From Gammaproteobacteria bacterium (GTDB lineage Bacteria > Pseudomonadota > Gammaproteobacteria > JABABF01), in contig JABABF010000119.1 in the NCBI GenBank assembly GCA_014238345.1, forward strand, positions 1 to 7,295: DNA of 7,295 nucleotides. Reading direction: 5' to 3'. Below, in pieces: positions 1-5,667 of this stretch. Numbering within the stretch: the first letter of the stretch is position 1; every line of letters starts with the position of its first letter. Under the pieces are notes generated by a model. That model saw only the letters and a list, made by a program, of their open reading frames with translations. It searched no databases and was not told where the DNA came from. A program made the position numbers and the translations under genes.

Positions 1-696
1 CAGCGTCACTATGGTGTCGACCCGGTGCGCATGACTATTATTCCTCGTGGTGTGGATTGCGAGTATTTTGACTTGCGATGCGTCGATCAAAGTCAGGTGG
101 AGAAGTTGCGCGGTGCATTGGGTGGTGATCCCGAAGATCGTATTGTGTTGTGTGTGGGGCGCCTGTCTGCGACCAAGGGGCAAGCTGTTTTACTGCGTGC
201 CTTGGCCGAGGCACGGAGCCGAGGAGAGCGTCTGCGCAGCGTGATTATCGGTCGTGGTAGCGTGCGCGAGACGCGGCGTCTGCGCCGATTGGCCGCTGCG
301 CTGGGACTGGCAGATAGCACCCACTTTATTGATCATCAAGATAATATTCGAGAATATTACGCGCTGGCGGATGTCGTTGTATTGGCATCGGAGAAACCAG
401 AGTCCTTTGGGCGTGTCGTCGCCGAGGCGATGGCTATGGAATGTCCGGTAGTGGCCACTGCCCACGGCGGGGTTCTCGATCTCATTGCCGATGGTGATAC
501 GGGGTTGTTGTTTCCTCCGGGTGATGTGGGGGCATTGGCGGATTGCCTGTTGCGCGTGGCAAAGTTGCCAGCGACCAATCGCCGTGCGGTGATCAGTTCG
601 AACTTCACTCTGCAAACCATGGTGGCGGCCACTTTGGCGGTCTATCGTAGGGTTTTGTATCCGGCAGCTGGTAGCACAGTGGCGAGCGGTGCCTAG
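1..696 (+). CDS. Glycosyltransferase family 4 (GT-B), 3' part; 5' end outside window
   Basis: The reading frame is open from base 1, so the gene starts upstream; the first internal ATG at 25 is not the real start. Visible: the linker motif IPRGVD (about 43-60) that opens the second Rossmann domain of GT4 enzymes, the strand and loop VLCVGRLSATKGQ with the basic residue that usually contacts the donor diphosphate, VIIGRGS, and the EX7E donor-binding motif ESFGRVVAE (400-426), followed by PVVAT and GLLFPPGD. These are standard for retaining GT4 transferases acting on a nucleotide sugar in the cytoplasm. The acceptor-binding N-terminal domain is outside the window, so sugar and acceptor cannot be named. 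The gene ends 3 bases before the next transferase and lies upstream of a sugar-nucleotide dehydrogenase, so a role in surface polysaccharide or glycolipid assembly is inferred. Family call is firm; specificity unknown. Confidence 0.93.
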   Translation, partial: QRHYGVDPVRMTIIPRGVDCEYFDLRCVDQSQVEKLRGALGGDPEDRIVLCVGRLSATKGQAVLLRALAEARSRGERLRSVIIGRGSVRETRRLRRLAAALGLADSTHFIDHQDNIREYYALADVVVLASEKPESFGRVVAEAMAMECPVVATAHGGVLDLIADGDTGLLFPPGDVGALADCLLRVAKLPATNRRAVISSNFTLQTMVAATLAVYRRVLYPAAGSTVASGA

Positions 697-699
697 ATT

Positions 700-1845
700 A
701 TGGGCGTGACAGGCGGCGAGCCAAGCGTTGCGGTGGGTGTGAGAGCCGAGCCGATGCGAACGTTGCGTATTCTGCACATCGCCAACTTTGCACAGCTCGG
801 TATACCACACACGTGGCCACATCGTCGCTATCGCCGGCGCCAGCTGGCGGATGACTATTACTCAGAGGAGCGCAAAATCAGCAATGGACTCGTGCGCAAT
901 CAGCATCATGTCCAAGAGCTCTCCTACCGCGATATAGCTCGCCAGCTGGGGCTGTTCGGCAGCAAAGCTTTGGGGCGTTATCCATTGCAGCGCCAAGTGC
1001 TGGCGGCGGCACACAACTACGAGCCTCAGCTGATCTTGCTCGGCCACACGGAACTACTATCACTGAGCACTCTGGAGACATTGCGTAAAAATCACCCCGA
1101 TGTGCCGTTGCTCCAGTGGTGGATAGACCCTTTTCCACCACATCAGGTGGCTCTGTTGGCGCCGAGACTGGCGTTGCTGGATGCCCTATTCACCACTTCC
1201 CATCCGGCGGCGGTCGCCGAGCTGCTCGGTGCGACACCACAGTTGGCTAAACGCATCCACTTTTTACCGAACCCCTGCGATGCCAGTATTGAGACCGAGA
1301 GCGCCTGCGAGCATCCCGCTCCCCAGCTGGATGTATTCTTTGCTGGCGGTGGTCGTACGGCGCGCCATCTGGCACTGGTAGAGCAGTTGCGCGCCATGGC
1401 CAGTGAGTTACGGTTAGGTCTCTACGTGGATCGAGATAAGATCTACGGGCGGCGTTATATGAAAACTGTGGGGACTAGTCGCATTGGCATCAACTACAAT
1501 AGCGCCACCGATGCCGTGCCGATGTACAGTTCTAACCGCTTGATGCATCTTACTGGCAACGGGGTGTTGGCACTGTCGTCGTCAGTACCACAGTTGGAGC
1601 GGCTCTTCCCACCAACAGAAGTTCCCTGTTTCAAGGATTTTGGGGAGATGCGCCAATTATTGCATTATTATCTACAGCACGACGATGAACTGCGTACAGC
1701 AGCGCGGGCGGCGCAACGGCGCGCACACAGTCTCTATGATGCAAGCCGCATCGCTCGGTTTATCGTCGAAGTGGGCATGCAAGAACCGCTGGGGGAAGAT
1801 TATGAGTGGAGAAATGAAATTTTATTCCCAAAACCCGGCTCTTGA
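700..1845 (+). CDS. CgeB-like glycosyltransferase (GT-B, Glyco_trans_1_2 type)
   Basis: 381 residues from ATG 700. A second start, ATG 754, has a GAGAG purine stretch 8 bases upstream (741-745) and begins directly with a Rossmann strand (MRTLRILHIANF); the first 18 residues of the longer form look unstructured, so 754 may be the true start. Residues about 50-82 (DDYYSEERKISNGL, then RNQHHVQELSYRDIAR) fit the N-terminal half of CgeB-like transferases. WWIDP (140-144) and FLPNPCD (188-194) fit the middle of the fold. The segment from about 261 (RIGINYN) through SSNRLMHLTGNGVL to YDASRIARFIVEV near 358 matches the C-terminal donor-binding domain, in which the protein is flagged as the glycan-building type by its conserved layout rather than by an identified catalytic residue. 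No signal peptide or membrane segment is seen, so it is probably cytoplasmic. It sits 3 bases after a GT4 gene and 15 before a sugar-nucleotide dehydrogenase, suggesting one operon. Donor and acceptor unknown. Confidence 0.8.
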   Translation: MGVTGGEPSVAVGVRAEPMRTLRILHIANFAQLGIPHTWPHRRYRRRQLADDYYSEERKISNGLVRNQHHVQELSYRDIARQLGLFGSKALGRYPLQRQVLAAAHNYEPQLILLGHTELLSLSTLETLRKNHPDVPLLQWWIDPFPPHQVALLAPRLALLDALFTTSHPAAVAELLGATPQLAKRIHFLPNPCDASIETESACEHPAPQLDVFFAGGGRTARHLALVEQLRAMASELRLGLYVDRDKIYGRRYMKTVGTSRIGINYNSATDAVPMYSSNRLMHLTGNGVLALSSSVPQLERLFPPTEVPCFKDFGEMRQLLHYYLQHDDELRTAARAAQRRAHSLYDASRIARFIVEVGMQEPLGEDYEWRNEILFPKPGS

Positions 1846-1860
1846 CATATCCTTGCTGCC

Positions 1861-3156
1861 ATGAAAATTGCGGTGATAGGTGCTGGATATGTTGGGCTCA
1901 GCACAGCCCTCAACATGGCTGAGCTTGGGCATGAGGTGCACTGTTGCGAAGTTTCCGAAGAACGCTTGGCATTGCTGACGGCGGGACGCTCACCGATTGG
2001 TGAGCCCGGCATCCAAGAGGCTTTGCAGCGGGCGTTGCAGGAGGGCTCATTGCAGCTCCACGGCGACATTCGCTCTGCCGCACATGAGAGCGAGCTGTTG
2101 TTCATCGCTGTCACCACGGTGGAGCAGTACAACGCACCTCTGCTTGCTGTGGCTCAAGTAGCGATCGAAGTGTTGCCTGCAGGAGCTGTGATTGCAATTA
2201 AGTCCACAGTGCCACCGGGCACCTGCGCGTTGCTACAAAAACAAATTAGGAAAACAGACAAGCCAGTCTATGTGGCGTTTTGCCCAGAGTTCTTGCGCCA
2301 AGGACATGCGCTAGAGGAGTGCCGTCGCCCCTCCCGTATTGTGGTTGGCACCGAGGATGAGGTGGCGCGGGAAGTGTTGCACAAAGCCTATGCCCCATTG
2401 CTCGAACGCAACCGGAGTGCTGGCTGTGAGCCGCCGATGATCTTTTGTCGTCCGTCCAGTGCTGAGTTATCTAAGTTGACCAGTAATCTGTTGCTCGCTG
2501 CGCGCATCAGCATCATCAACGAGGTGGCTGACCTGTGTGGTCGCACCGGGGGCGACATTGATGAAGTGGCAGGCATTGCTGGTATGGACGCACGGATTGG
2601 CTCAGATTATCTGCGGGCTGGCCCCGGTTTTGGAGGCAGTTGTCTGCCCAAAGATGGGCGAATGTTGAGTGTGGCCAGTGCGGAGGTAGGTTTACAGTCT
2701 ATCGCTATTGATGCCGTTGTTCATTCCAATGAAGATCGCATAGAGCGGCTACCTTCTCAGCTGCAACAATTGCGCGCTGAGGTTGGAGCCACTGGTGCAG
2801 TGGCGGTGTGGGGACTTAGTTTTAAAGCAGATACCGACGACTTGCGCCACAGCACGGCATTGTCTACGGTCACTAGGCTGGCTGAGGCGGGCTTGTCGCT
2901 ACAGGTCTATGATGCATTGGCACGGCACGAGCTGTTGCCAGCGGGGGTGCGCCGCGAGAAGGACCCGCTTAGCGCTGCTCGCGGTGCCAGTATGTTGTTG
3001 GTGTTGACGGACAGTCAGGCACTTGCTGCAGTGGATGTGCAGGCCTTGCATGAGGCAATGGTAGCACCGCGTCTGATTTATGATGCTGTGCGGCTATTCG
3101 ACGGTGCGGTAATGCATGCCGCCGGATTGGATTATCGGGCGCTGGGTCGAGGCTGA
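1861..3156 (+). CDS. UDP-glucose/GDP-mannose dehydrogenase family (probable UDP-glucose 6-dehydrogenase)
   Basis: 431 residues, normal for the family. The family oxidises the C6 hydroxyl of a nucleotide sugar twice with NAD+ to a uronic acid (UDP-glucose to UDP-glucuronate in the commonest case). Seen: the GAGYVG dinucleotide fold (7-12), an acidic residue E30 after the second strand, PIGEPG (45-50), IKSTVPPG (113-120), the PEFLRQG motif (142-148), K205 and N209 in the central helix (SKLTSN), and the catalytic cysteine C261 in GFGGSCLPKD (256-265). The C-terminal domain has GLSFKADTDDLRHS. One oddity: where most members read VxTP near residue 84, this one reads AVTTVEQYNAP. The ATG gives the canonical MKIAVIGAGYVGL start, but 1846-1860 has no purine-rich ribosome site, so translation may depend on coupling to the upstream gene. 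It follows two glycosyltransferase genes and likely supplies their uronic acid donor. GDP-mannose or a UDP-N-acetylhexosamine as substrate is not excluded. Confidence 0.92.
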   Translation: MKIAVIGAGYVGLSTALNMAELGHEVHCCEVSEERLALLTAGRSPIGEPGIQEALQRALQEGSLQLHGDIRSAAHESELLFIAVTTVEQYNAPLLAVAQVAIEVLPAGAVIAIKSTVPPGTCALLQKQIRKTDKPVYVAFCPEFLRQGHALEECRRPSRIVVGTEDEVAREVLHKAYAPLLERNRSAGCEPPMIFCRPSSAELSKLTSNLLLAARISIINEVADLCGRTGGDIDEVAGIAGMDARIGSDYLRAGPGFGGSCLPKDGRMLSVASAEVGLQSIAIDAVVHSNEDRIERLPSQLQQLRAEVGATGAVAVWGLSFKADTDDLRHSTALSTVTRLAEAGLSLQVYDALARHELLPAGVRREKDPLSAARGASMLLVLTDSQALAAVDVQALHEAMVAPRLIYDAVRLFDGAVMHAAGLDYRALGRG

Positions 3157-3381
3157 CGCCCTATTGCCGCCTCTGTGCCGGTATTCTGCTCAGCGTCCAC
3201 TTATTAGGAAAGTCTGAATTACACTCAGCTAACTTAATTGCCGTCAGGGAGTGAAGGCTTCACCTTGAACCGTCAGCTTTTCCTCAGTAGCCCCTACTAA
3301 AGGTTGTTGTGGTGCTAAGTCGCGGGATGGACGACAGTGCGGCAGCGCTACGCCCGTGCCATCAGTCAAATGTTCCCAGGA
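3157..3381. other. Non-coding gap between convergent genes, no clear terminator
   Basis: 225 bases between the dehydrogenase stop and the algH stop. No convincing reading frame, RNA gene or riboswitch is visible. It holds a 13-base palindrome GTGAAG-G-CTTCAC (3251-3263), a weak hairpin AGTAG-CCC-CTACT (3286-3298), and two copies of CCGTCAG (3241-3247 and 3270-3276). Neither hairpin is followed by a T-run on either strand, so intrinsic termination is not supported; Rho-dependent termination for the convergent genes is the default inference. Confidence 0.6.
3251..3263. repeat. 13-base palindrome in convergent gap
   Basis: GTGAAG and CTTCAC are exact reverse complements around a single G at 3257. 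The one-base centre is too tight for a normal RNA hairpin (it would open to four pairs with a five-base loop), so if functional it is more likely a DNA site than a terminator. It may be chance. Confidence 0.35.
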
Positions 3382-3939
3382 TTAAGCGTGCCCTGTCTGG
3401 GAATCGAAAAATGCGGGGGAGGATACTCCAGCCTGCTCCAGCGCAGTTGTCCAGCGTTGTGCCAATGGCAATTCAAATAGCAGTTCTGGAGTCGCCGGGC
3501 AATTGAGCCAGCCGTTAATAGCAAATTCCCGCTCTAATTGACCCGCCTGCCAACCAGCATAGCCGAGGATAATTTGTGCATTTTCTGGGCCGTCGCCGTG
3601 TGCGATGGAACTCAATAACTCGTGCGAGCAACTGAGTCCGATGTCGGCTCCTGCCTGCACGGTGCCAGATTGGCCGCTGTAGGGACGAAACAAGATGAAC
3701 CCCTGCTCCAGACTGACCGGGCCGCCCAGCTGGTAGTGGCGCTCGGCGATACTTTGGTCGTGGCAGTCGATATTGACATGAGAGAATAGGTGTTGCAGGC
3801 ATCGCGGACTCGGCCGGTTGATGATCAGACCGACGGCGCCCTCTGCATTGTGCTCGAGCATATAGGTAACGGTGCGCGAAAAATTGGGATCGGGCATCAA
3901 TGGTGCGGCGATCAATAACTGGTGTGTCAGGTTTAGCAT
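3382..3939 (-). CDS. algH: AlgH/YqgE family protein (UPF0301, DUF179)
   Basis: 185 residues, typical for the family. Conserved landmarks run in order: LTHQLLIAAPLMPDPNFSRT (4-23), the EHNAEGAVGLIINRP block (29-43), LGGPVSLEQGF (71-81), LGYAGWQAGQLEREF (125-139), NGWL (142-145), RW (162-163) and a terminal GHA. The family is widespread in proteobacteria; AlgH was named in Pseudomonas for an effect on alginate gene expression, but its biochemical role is not established. In many gammaproteobacteria the next gene is ruvX/yqgF; here the gene instead ends at a convergent gap. Its ATG (3937-3939) has no clear Shine-Dalgarno. It lies 48 bases downstream of a small membrane protein and an ECF sigma gene on the same strand, so co-transcription with them is likely though not proved. 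Identity is firm, function open. Confidence 0.95.
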   Translation of the reverse strand: MLNLTHQLLIAAPLMPDPNFSRTVTYMLEHNAEGAVGLIINRPSPRCLQHLFSHVNIDCHDQSIAERHYQLGGPVSLEQGFILFRPYSGQSGTVQAGADIGLSCSHELLSSIAHGDGPENAQIILGYAGWQAGQLEREFAINGWLNCPATPELLFELPLAQRWTTALEQAGVSSPAFFDSQTGHA

Positions 3940-3957
3940 GGCGGATTTAGCTAATTT

Positions 3958-3991
3958 CTGCTCACAGCCTATAGTAGCACCACCTGCTCAC
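3958..3991. repeat. Two 8-bp direct repeats CTGCTCAC upstream of algH
   Basis: CTGCTCAC occurs at 3958-3965 and 3984-3991 on the plus strand (GTGAGCAG in the reading direction of algH), 26 bases apart start to start. The second copy overlaps the stop codon of the small membrane protein and forms a short hairpin, CTCAC-CAA-GTGAG (3987-3999). This could be a tandem binding site for a regulator of algH or a coincidence; nothing else in the window repeats it to my reading. Confidence 0.35.
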
Positions 3992-4374
3992 CAAGTGAGT
4001 TCGTCATCTAAGTTGTAGGGGTCTGCTGCCGAGATCACCCCAGCGAAGTAGTTCAGATTGTCGGCGGTGCTCCACTTTGTCTCGGTGTTGCTCCACAAAC
4101 CCGCTCCCGCTGACATGGCCACGATCAGGGCTCCGGCAACACCAGCCAGCGCCAGCCGTGGCTGTGGCAGCCATTGTTCCCATTGGCTCCACAGCCACAA
4201 CAGCGAGCGGCTCAGTCGATGGCGGCGCGGCACCTCAGCGCGCAACGAATGCGCGACAATTGCCGCTGGCCAAGCCGATGGCGGTGGCGACACCGAGGCG
4301 ATGTCGCGCAACGAGTCAGTGTCGGGGGATGTGCTCGTCGCCGCAGTGCAGTTGCTGTGGTCTGTTGTCTTCAC
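3988..4374 (-). CDS. Small Trp-rich single-pass membrane protein, candidate anti-sigma factor
   Basis: 128 residues from a GTG start (4374-4372) whose last two bases form part of the TGA stop of the upstream sigma gene (GTGA overlap), a classic coupling arrangement. No family is recognised. The N-terminal half is polar and Ser/Pro/Thr-rich. A Trp-rich, probably amphipathic stretch follows (57-69, with W60, W62, W65 and W68), then one hydrophobic helix at about 73-94 (LALAGVAGALIVAMSAGAG), and a C-terminal tail of about 34 residues ending DDELTW. Eight Trp in 128 residues is unusual. With arginines and histidines just before the helix, the N-terminus is predicted cytoplasmic and the tail periplasmic. 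There is no HxxxCxxC zinc motif of ZAS anti-sigma factors. Position and topology suggest it restrains the sigma factor; this is inference. It could instead be a sigma-linked membrane protein with another role. Confidence 0.7.
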   Translation of the reverse strand: MKTTDHSNCTAATSTSPDTDSLRDIASVSPPPSAWPAAIVAHSLRAEVPRRHRLSRSLLWLWSQWEQWLPQPRLALAGVAGALIVAMSAGAGLWSNTETKWSTADNLNYFAGVISAADPYNLDDELTW

Positions 4375-5012
4375 GCTAGTCCAGCCATCCCCGGTAAGCC
4401 GTGGCGCGCCAGCCTGTCCCGCAATGCGCGCCGCGCCCGCGCCAACCTGGATTCTACCGCCTTGGTTGATATCCCTAGCACCCCTGCCGCTTCGCGGTGA
4501 CTCAGCTCTTCAAAATAGCACAGCAGAAGCACATTGCGCCAGTGGTCTGGCAATTCGGCCACGAGGCGGTGCACGAGTTGGCGGCGCCATTCGGCGAACA
4601 GCTGCTCGTCATGGCCACCTCCGCTCGGCTCGGCGGCGACATCCTCTGTGGGCAGCACTTCGGTTGGCCGGCGTCGCCGGCGGGCATCAATTGACGCATT
4701 CAGTGTGATGCGGCACAACCAAGTGCGTAGTGAGGCACCGCCGTCGCGTAGCCAAGTCGGTCGCTGCCACAGTTTTACAAAGACTTCCTGCACCACATCG
4801 CGCGCCGCCTCCTCCTCAAGCAAGGTGCGCCAAGCAACGCGGTACAGCACGACATGATAGCGTTGCACAATGGTGGCAAAAGCACGTGAGTCACCATTGC
4901 GCACGGCCTCCATCAAGGCGGCATCATCAGTAGACGGGGTGGCGCATTCCGTCCTGCTCCCAACGGAGGAGAGTATGGCGCTCAGCAGGGAGGCGGTACT
5001 AGTTATAGTCAT
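4371..5012 (-). CDS. ECF RNA polymerase sigma factor (sigma-70 family)
   Basis: 213 residues. Region 2 spans about 31-112: AFATIVQRYHVVLYRVAW, then the core-binding and -10 segment EEEAARDVVQEVFVKLWQ (66-83) and the W/L-rich region LRTWLCRITLNASIDARRR. A short linker rich in Glu, Pro and Gly (about 116-135) leads to region 4 (about 147-201), with ELPDHWRNVLLLCYFEELS and the helix-turn-helix HREAAGVLGISTKAVESRL that reads the -35 element. Regions 1 and 3 are absent, as in ECF (group IV) sigmas. The ATG at 5012-5010 lacks an obvious Shine-Dalgarno; about 30 residues precede region 2, so a later start is possible. The next gene overlaps its stop codon by four bases and encodes a small membrane protein. 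It diverges from the cobalamin adenosyltransferase gene across an 84-base region with an inverted repeat. Target genes are unknown. Confidence 0.95.
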   Translation of the reverse strand: MTITSTASLLSAILSSVGSRTECATPSTDDAALMEAVRNGDSRAFATIVQRYHVVLYRVAWRTLLEEEAARDVVQEVFVKLWQRPTWLRDGGASLRTWLCRITLNASIDARRRRRPTEVLPTEDVAAEPSGGGHDEQLFAEWRRQLVHRLVAELPDHWRNVLLLCYFEELSHREAAGVLGISTKAVESRLARARRALRDRLARHGLPGMAGLA

Positions 5013-5023
5013 GGTAGTAATCT

Positions 5024-5048
5024 ATACGCAACCAGCGTCGCCTATCCC
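5024..5048 (-). promoter_or_regulatory. Possible ECF-type autoregulatory promoter of the sigma gene
   Basis: Reading the minus strand, GGGAT (5048-5044) and CGTAT (5028-5024) are separated by 15 bases. This loosely resembles ECF promoters (GGAAC-like -35, CGT-type -10). The -35 match is only 3 of 5 and the leader would be very short, so this is a weak call. Confidence 0.2.
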
Positions 5049-5056
5049 TCGCTGGT
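5031..5056. promoter_or_regulatory. Inverted repeat ACCAGCG-N12-CGCTGGT, candidate operator
   Basis: Two perfect 7-bp arms (5031-5037 and 5050-5056) with centres 19 bases apart, roughly two turns of DNA, in the shared promoter region between the divergent sigma and adenosyltransferase genes. The right arm ends two bases before the candidate -10 box of the adenosyltransferase gene. The geometry suits a dimeric regulator that could act on either gene. The 12-base centre could also form an RNA loop, but there is no T-run. Confidence 0.45.
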
Positions 5057-5058
5057 CG

Positions 5059-5064
5059 TAGAAT
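5059..5064 (+). promoter_or_regulatory. Candidate -10 box for the adenosyltransferase gene
   Basis: TAGAAT differs from TATAAT at one base and lies 33 bases upstream of the start codon, leaving room for a start point near 5071 and the ribosome site at 5083. No good -35 hexamer is found 16-18 bases upstream; the inverted repeat occupies that spacer, so an activator or repressor may act there. Confidence 0.35.
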
Positions 5065-5082
5065 GAGGGGGGCGGGCATGTT

Positions 5083-5088
5083 GAGGAG
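5083..5088 (+). promoter_or_regulatory. Ribosome binding site GAGGAG deciding the adenosyltransferase start
   Basis: GAGGAG sits 8 bases before ATG 5097. An alternative GTG at 5088 overlaps this site, which argues against it as the start. Confidence 0.7.
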
Positions 5089-5096
5089 TGGCACAG

Positions 5097-5660
5097 ATGG
5101 GTAATCGGTTATCAAAAATTGTCACCCGTACGGGCGATGATGGTAGCACTGGGCTCGGCGACGGTCAGCGCATTGGCAAGGATAGCGAGCGAGTCGAACT
5201 GCTTGGTGCGCTGGATGAGCTCAATAGCAGCTTGGGATTACTTGGTGCAGCACTGGTGGCGGGCGATGAGCTGTTGGAGCCTTTAGCAGCTATTCAACAG
5301 GATCTATTTGATCTTGGTGGTGAGTTGTGCATACCGCCTGACAGCGCGGCCCCACCCCGCGTCGGCTCCAGCCACATTGCTTCGTTAGAGCAGTTGCTAG
5401 AGCAGTACTTGAAAGATCAGACCCCGCTGGCCAATTTTGTGTTGCCCGGTGGTAGCGAGGCGGTGGCACGCTGTCACTTGGCGCGCGCGGTGTGCCGTCG
5501 CGTTGAGCGACGCCTAGTGGCCTTGCACCGCATTGAGCCAGCGCCGCCATCAGCACTGCATTATTTGAATCGTCTTGGCGACTTGCTATTTGTGATGGCG
5601 AGGCGGCTCGGCGCACGCCGTGGTGAGCGGGAGGTTTTGTGGCGTGAGCGGCGGCGCTGA
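5097..5660 (+). CDS. ATP:cob(I)alamin adenosyltransferase, PduO/MMAB type
   Basis: 187 residues from ATG 5097, giving the familiar MGNRLSKIVTRTGDDGSTGL start. The enzyme transfers the adenosyl group of ATP to cob(I)alamin to make coenzyme B12 (EC 2.5.1.17), in the cytoplasm, as a trimer in this family. Seen: the ATP-binding motif TRTGDDGSTGLGDG (10-23), RVELLGALDELNSSLG (32-47), FDLGGELC (71-78), FVLPGGSEAVARCHLARAVCRRVERR (114-139, the helix with the conserved arginine-rich face), and LNRLGDLLFVMAR (158-169). All expected blocks are present and the length is normal. No cobalamin riboswitch fits in the 84-base upstream region. No B12-dependent enzyme or cobalamin synthesis gene is adjacent. 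The stop lies 7 bases from the convergent ampD stop, so the two genes must share or overlap their termination signals. Confidence 0.95.
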   Translation: MGNRLSKIVTRTGDDGSTGLGDGQRIGKDSERVELLGALDELNSSLGLLGAALVAGDELLEPLAAIQQDLFDLGGELCIPPDSAAPPRVGSSHIASLEQLLEQYLKDQTPLANFVLPGGSEAVARCHLARAVCRRVERRLVALHRIEPAPPSALHYLNRLGDLLFVMARRLGARRGEREVLWRERRR

Positions 5661-5667
5661 GCTGATA

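Noticed and set aside
190..822. 210-residue open frame on the minus strand across the two glycosyltransferase genes
   Set aside because: It opposes two genes with clear family motifs, spans their junction and shows no recognisable domain.
3286..3298. Hairpin AGTAG-CCC-CTACT as terminator for the dehydrogenase operon
   Set aside because: Only five pairs and no following T-run.
3373..3403. Inverted repeat TTCCCAG/CTGGGAA around the algH stop codon
   Set aside because: Seven-base stem with a 17-base loop and no T-run on either strand; not a convincing terminator.
4667..4681. 15-base palindrome GCCGGCG-T-CGCCGGC
   Set aside because: It is fully explained by arginine codons in the RRRRRP stretch of the sigma factor linker region.
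4058..4708. 216-residue open frame on the plus strand opposite the sigma and small membrane protein genes
   Set aside because: It is antisense to a well-supported sigma factor and reads as low-complexity Arg/Ala/Pro sequence typical of shadow frames in GC-rich DNA.
5013..5096. Cobalamin riboswitch upstream of the adenosyltransferase gene
   Set aside because: The 84-base region is too short for a B12 riboswitch and no B12-box-like conserved core is visible.
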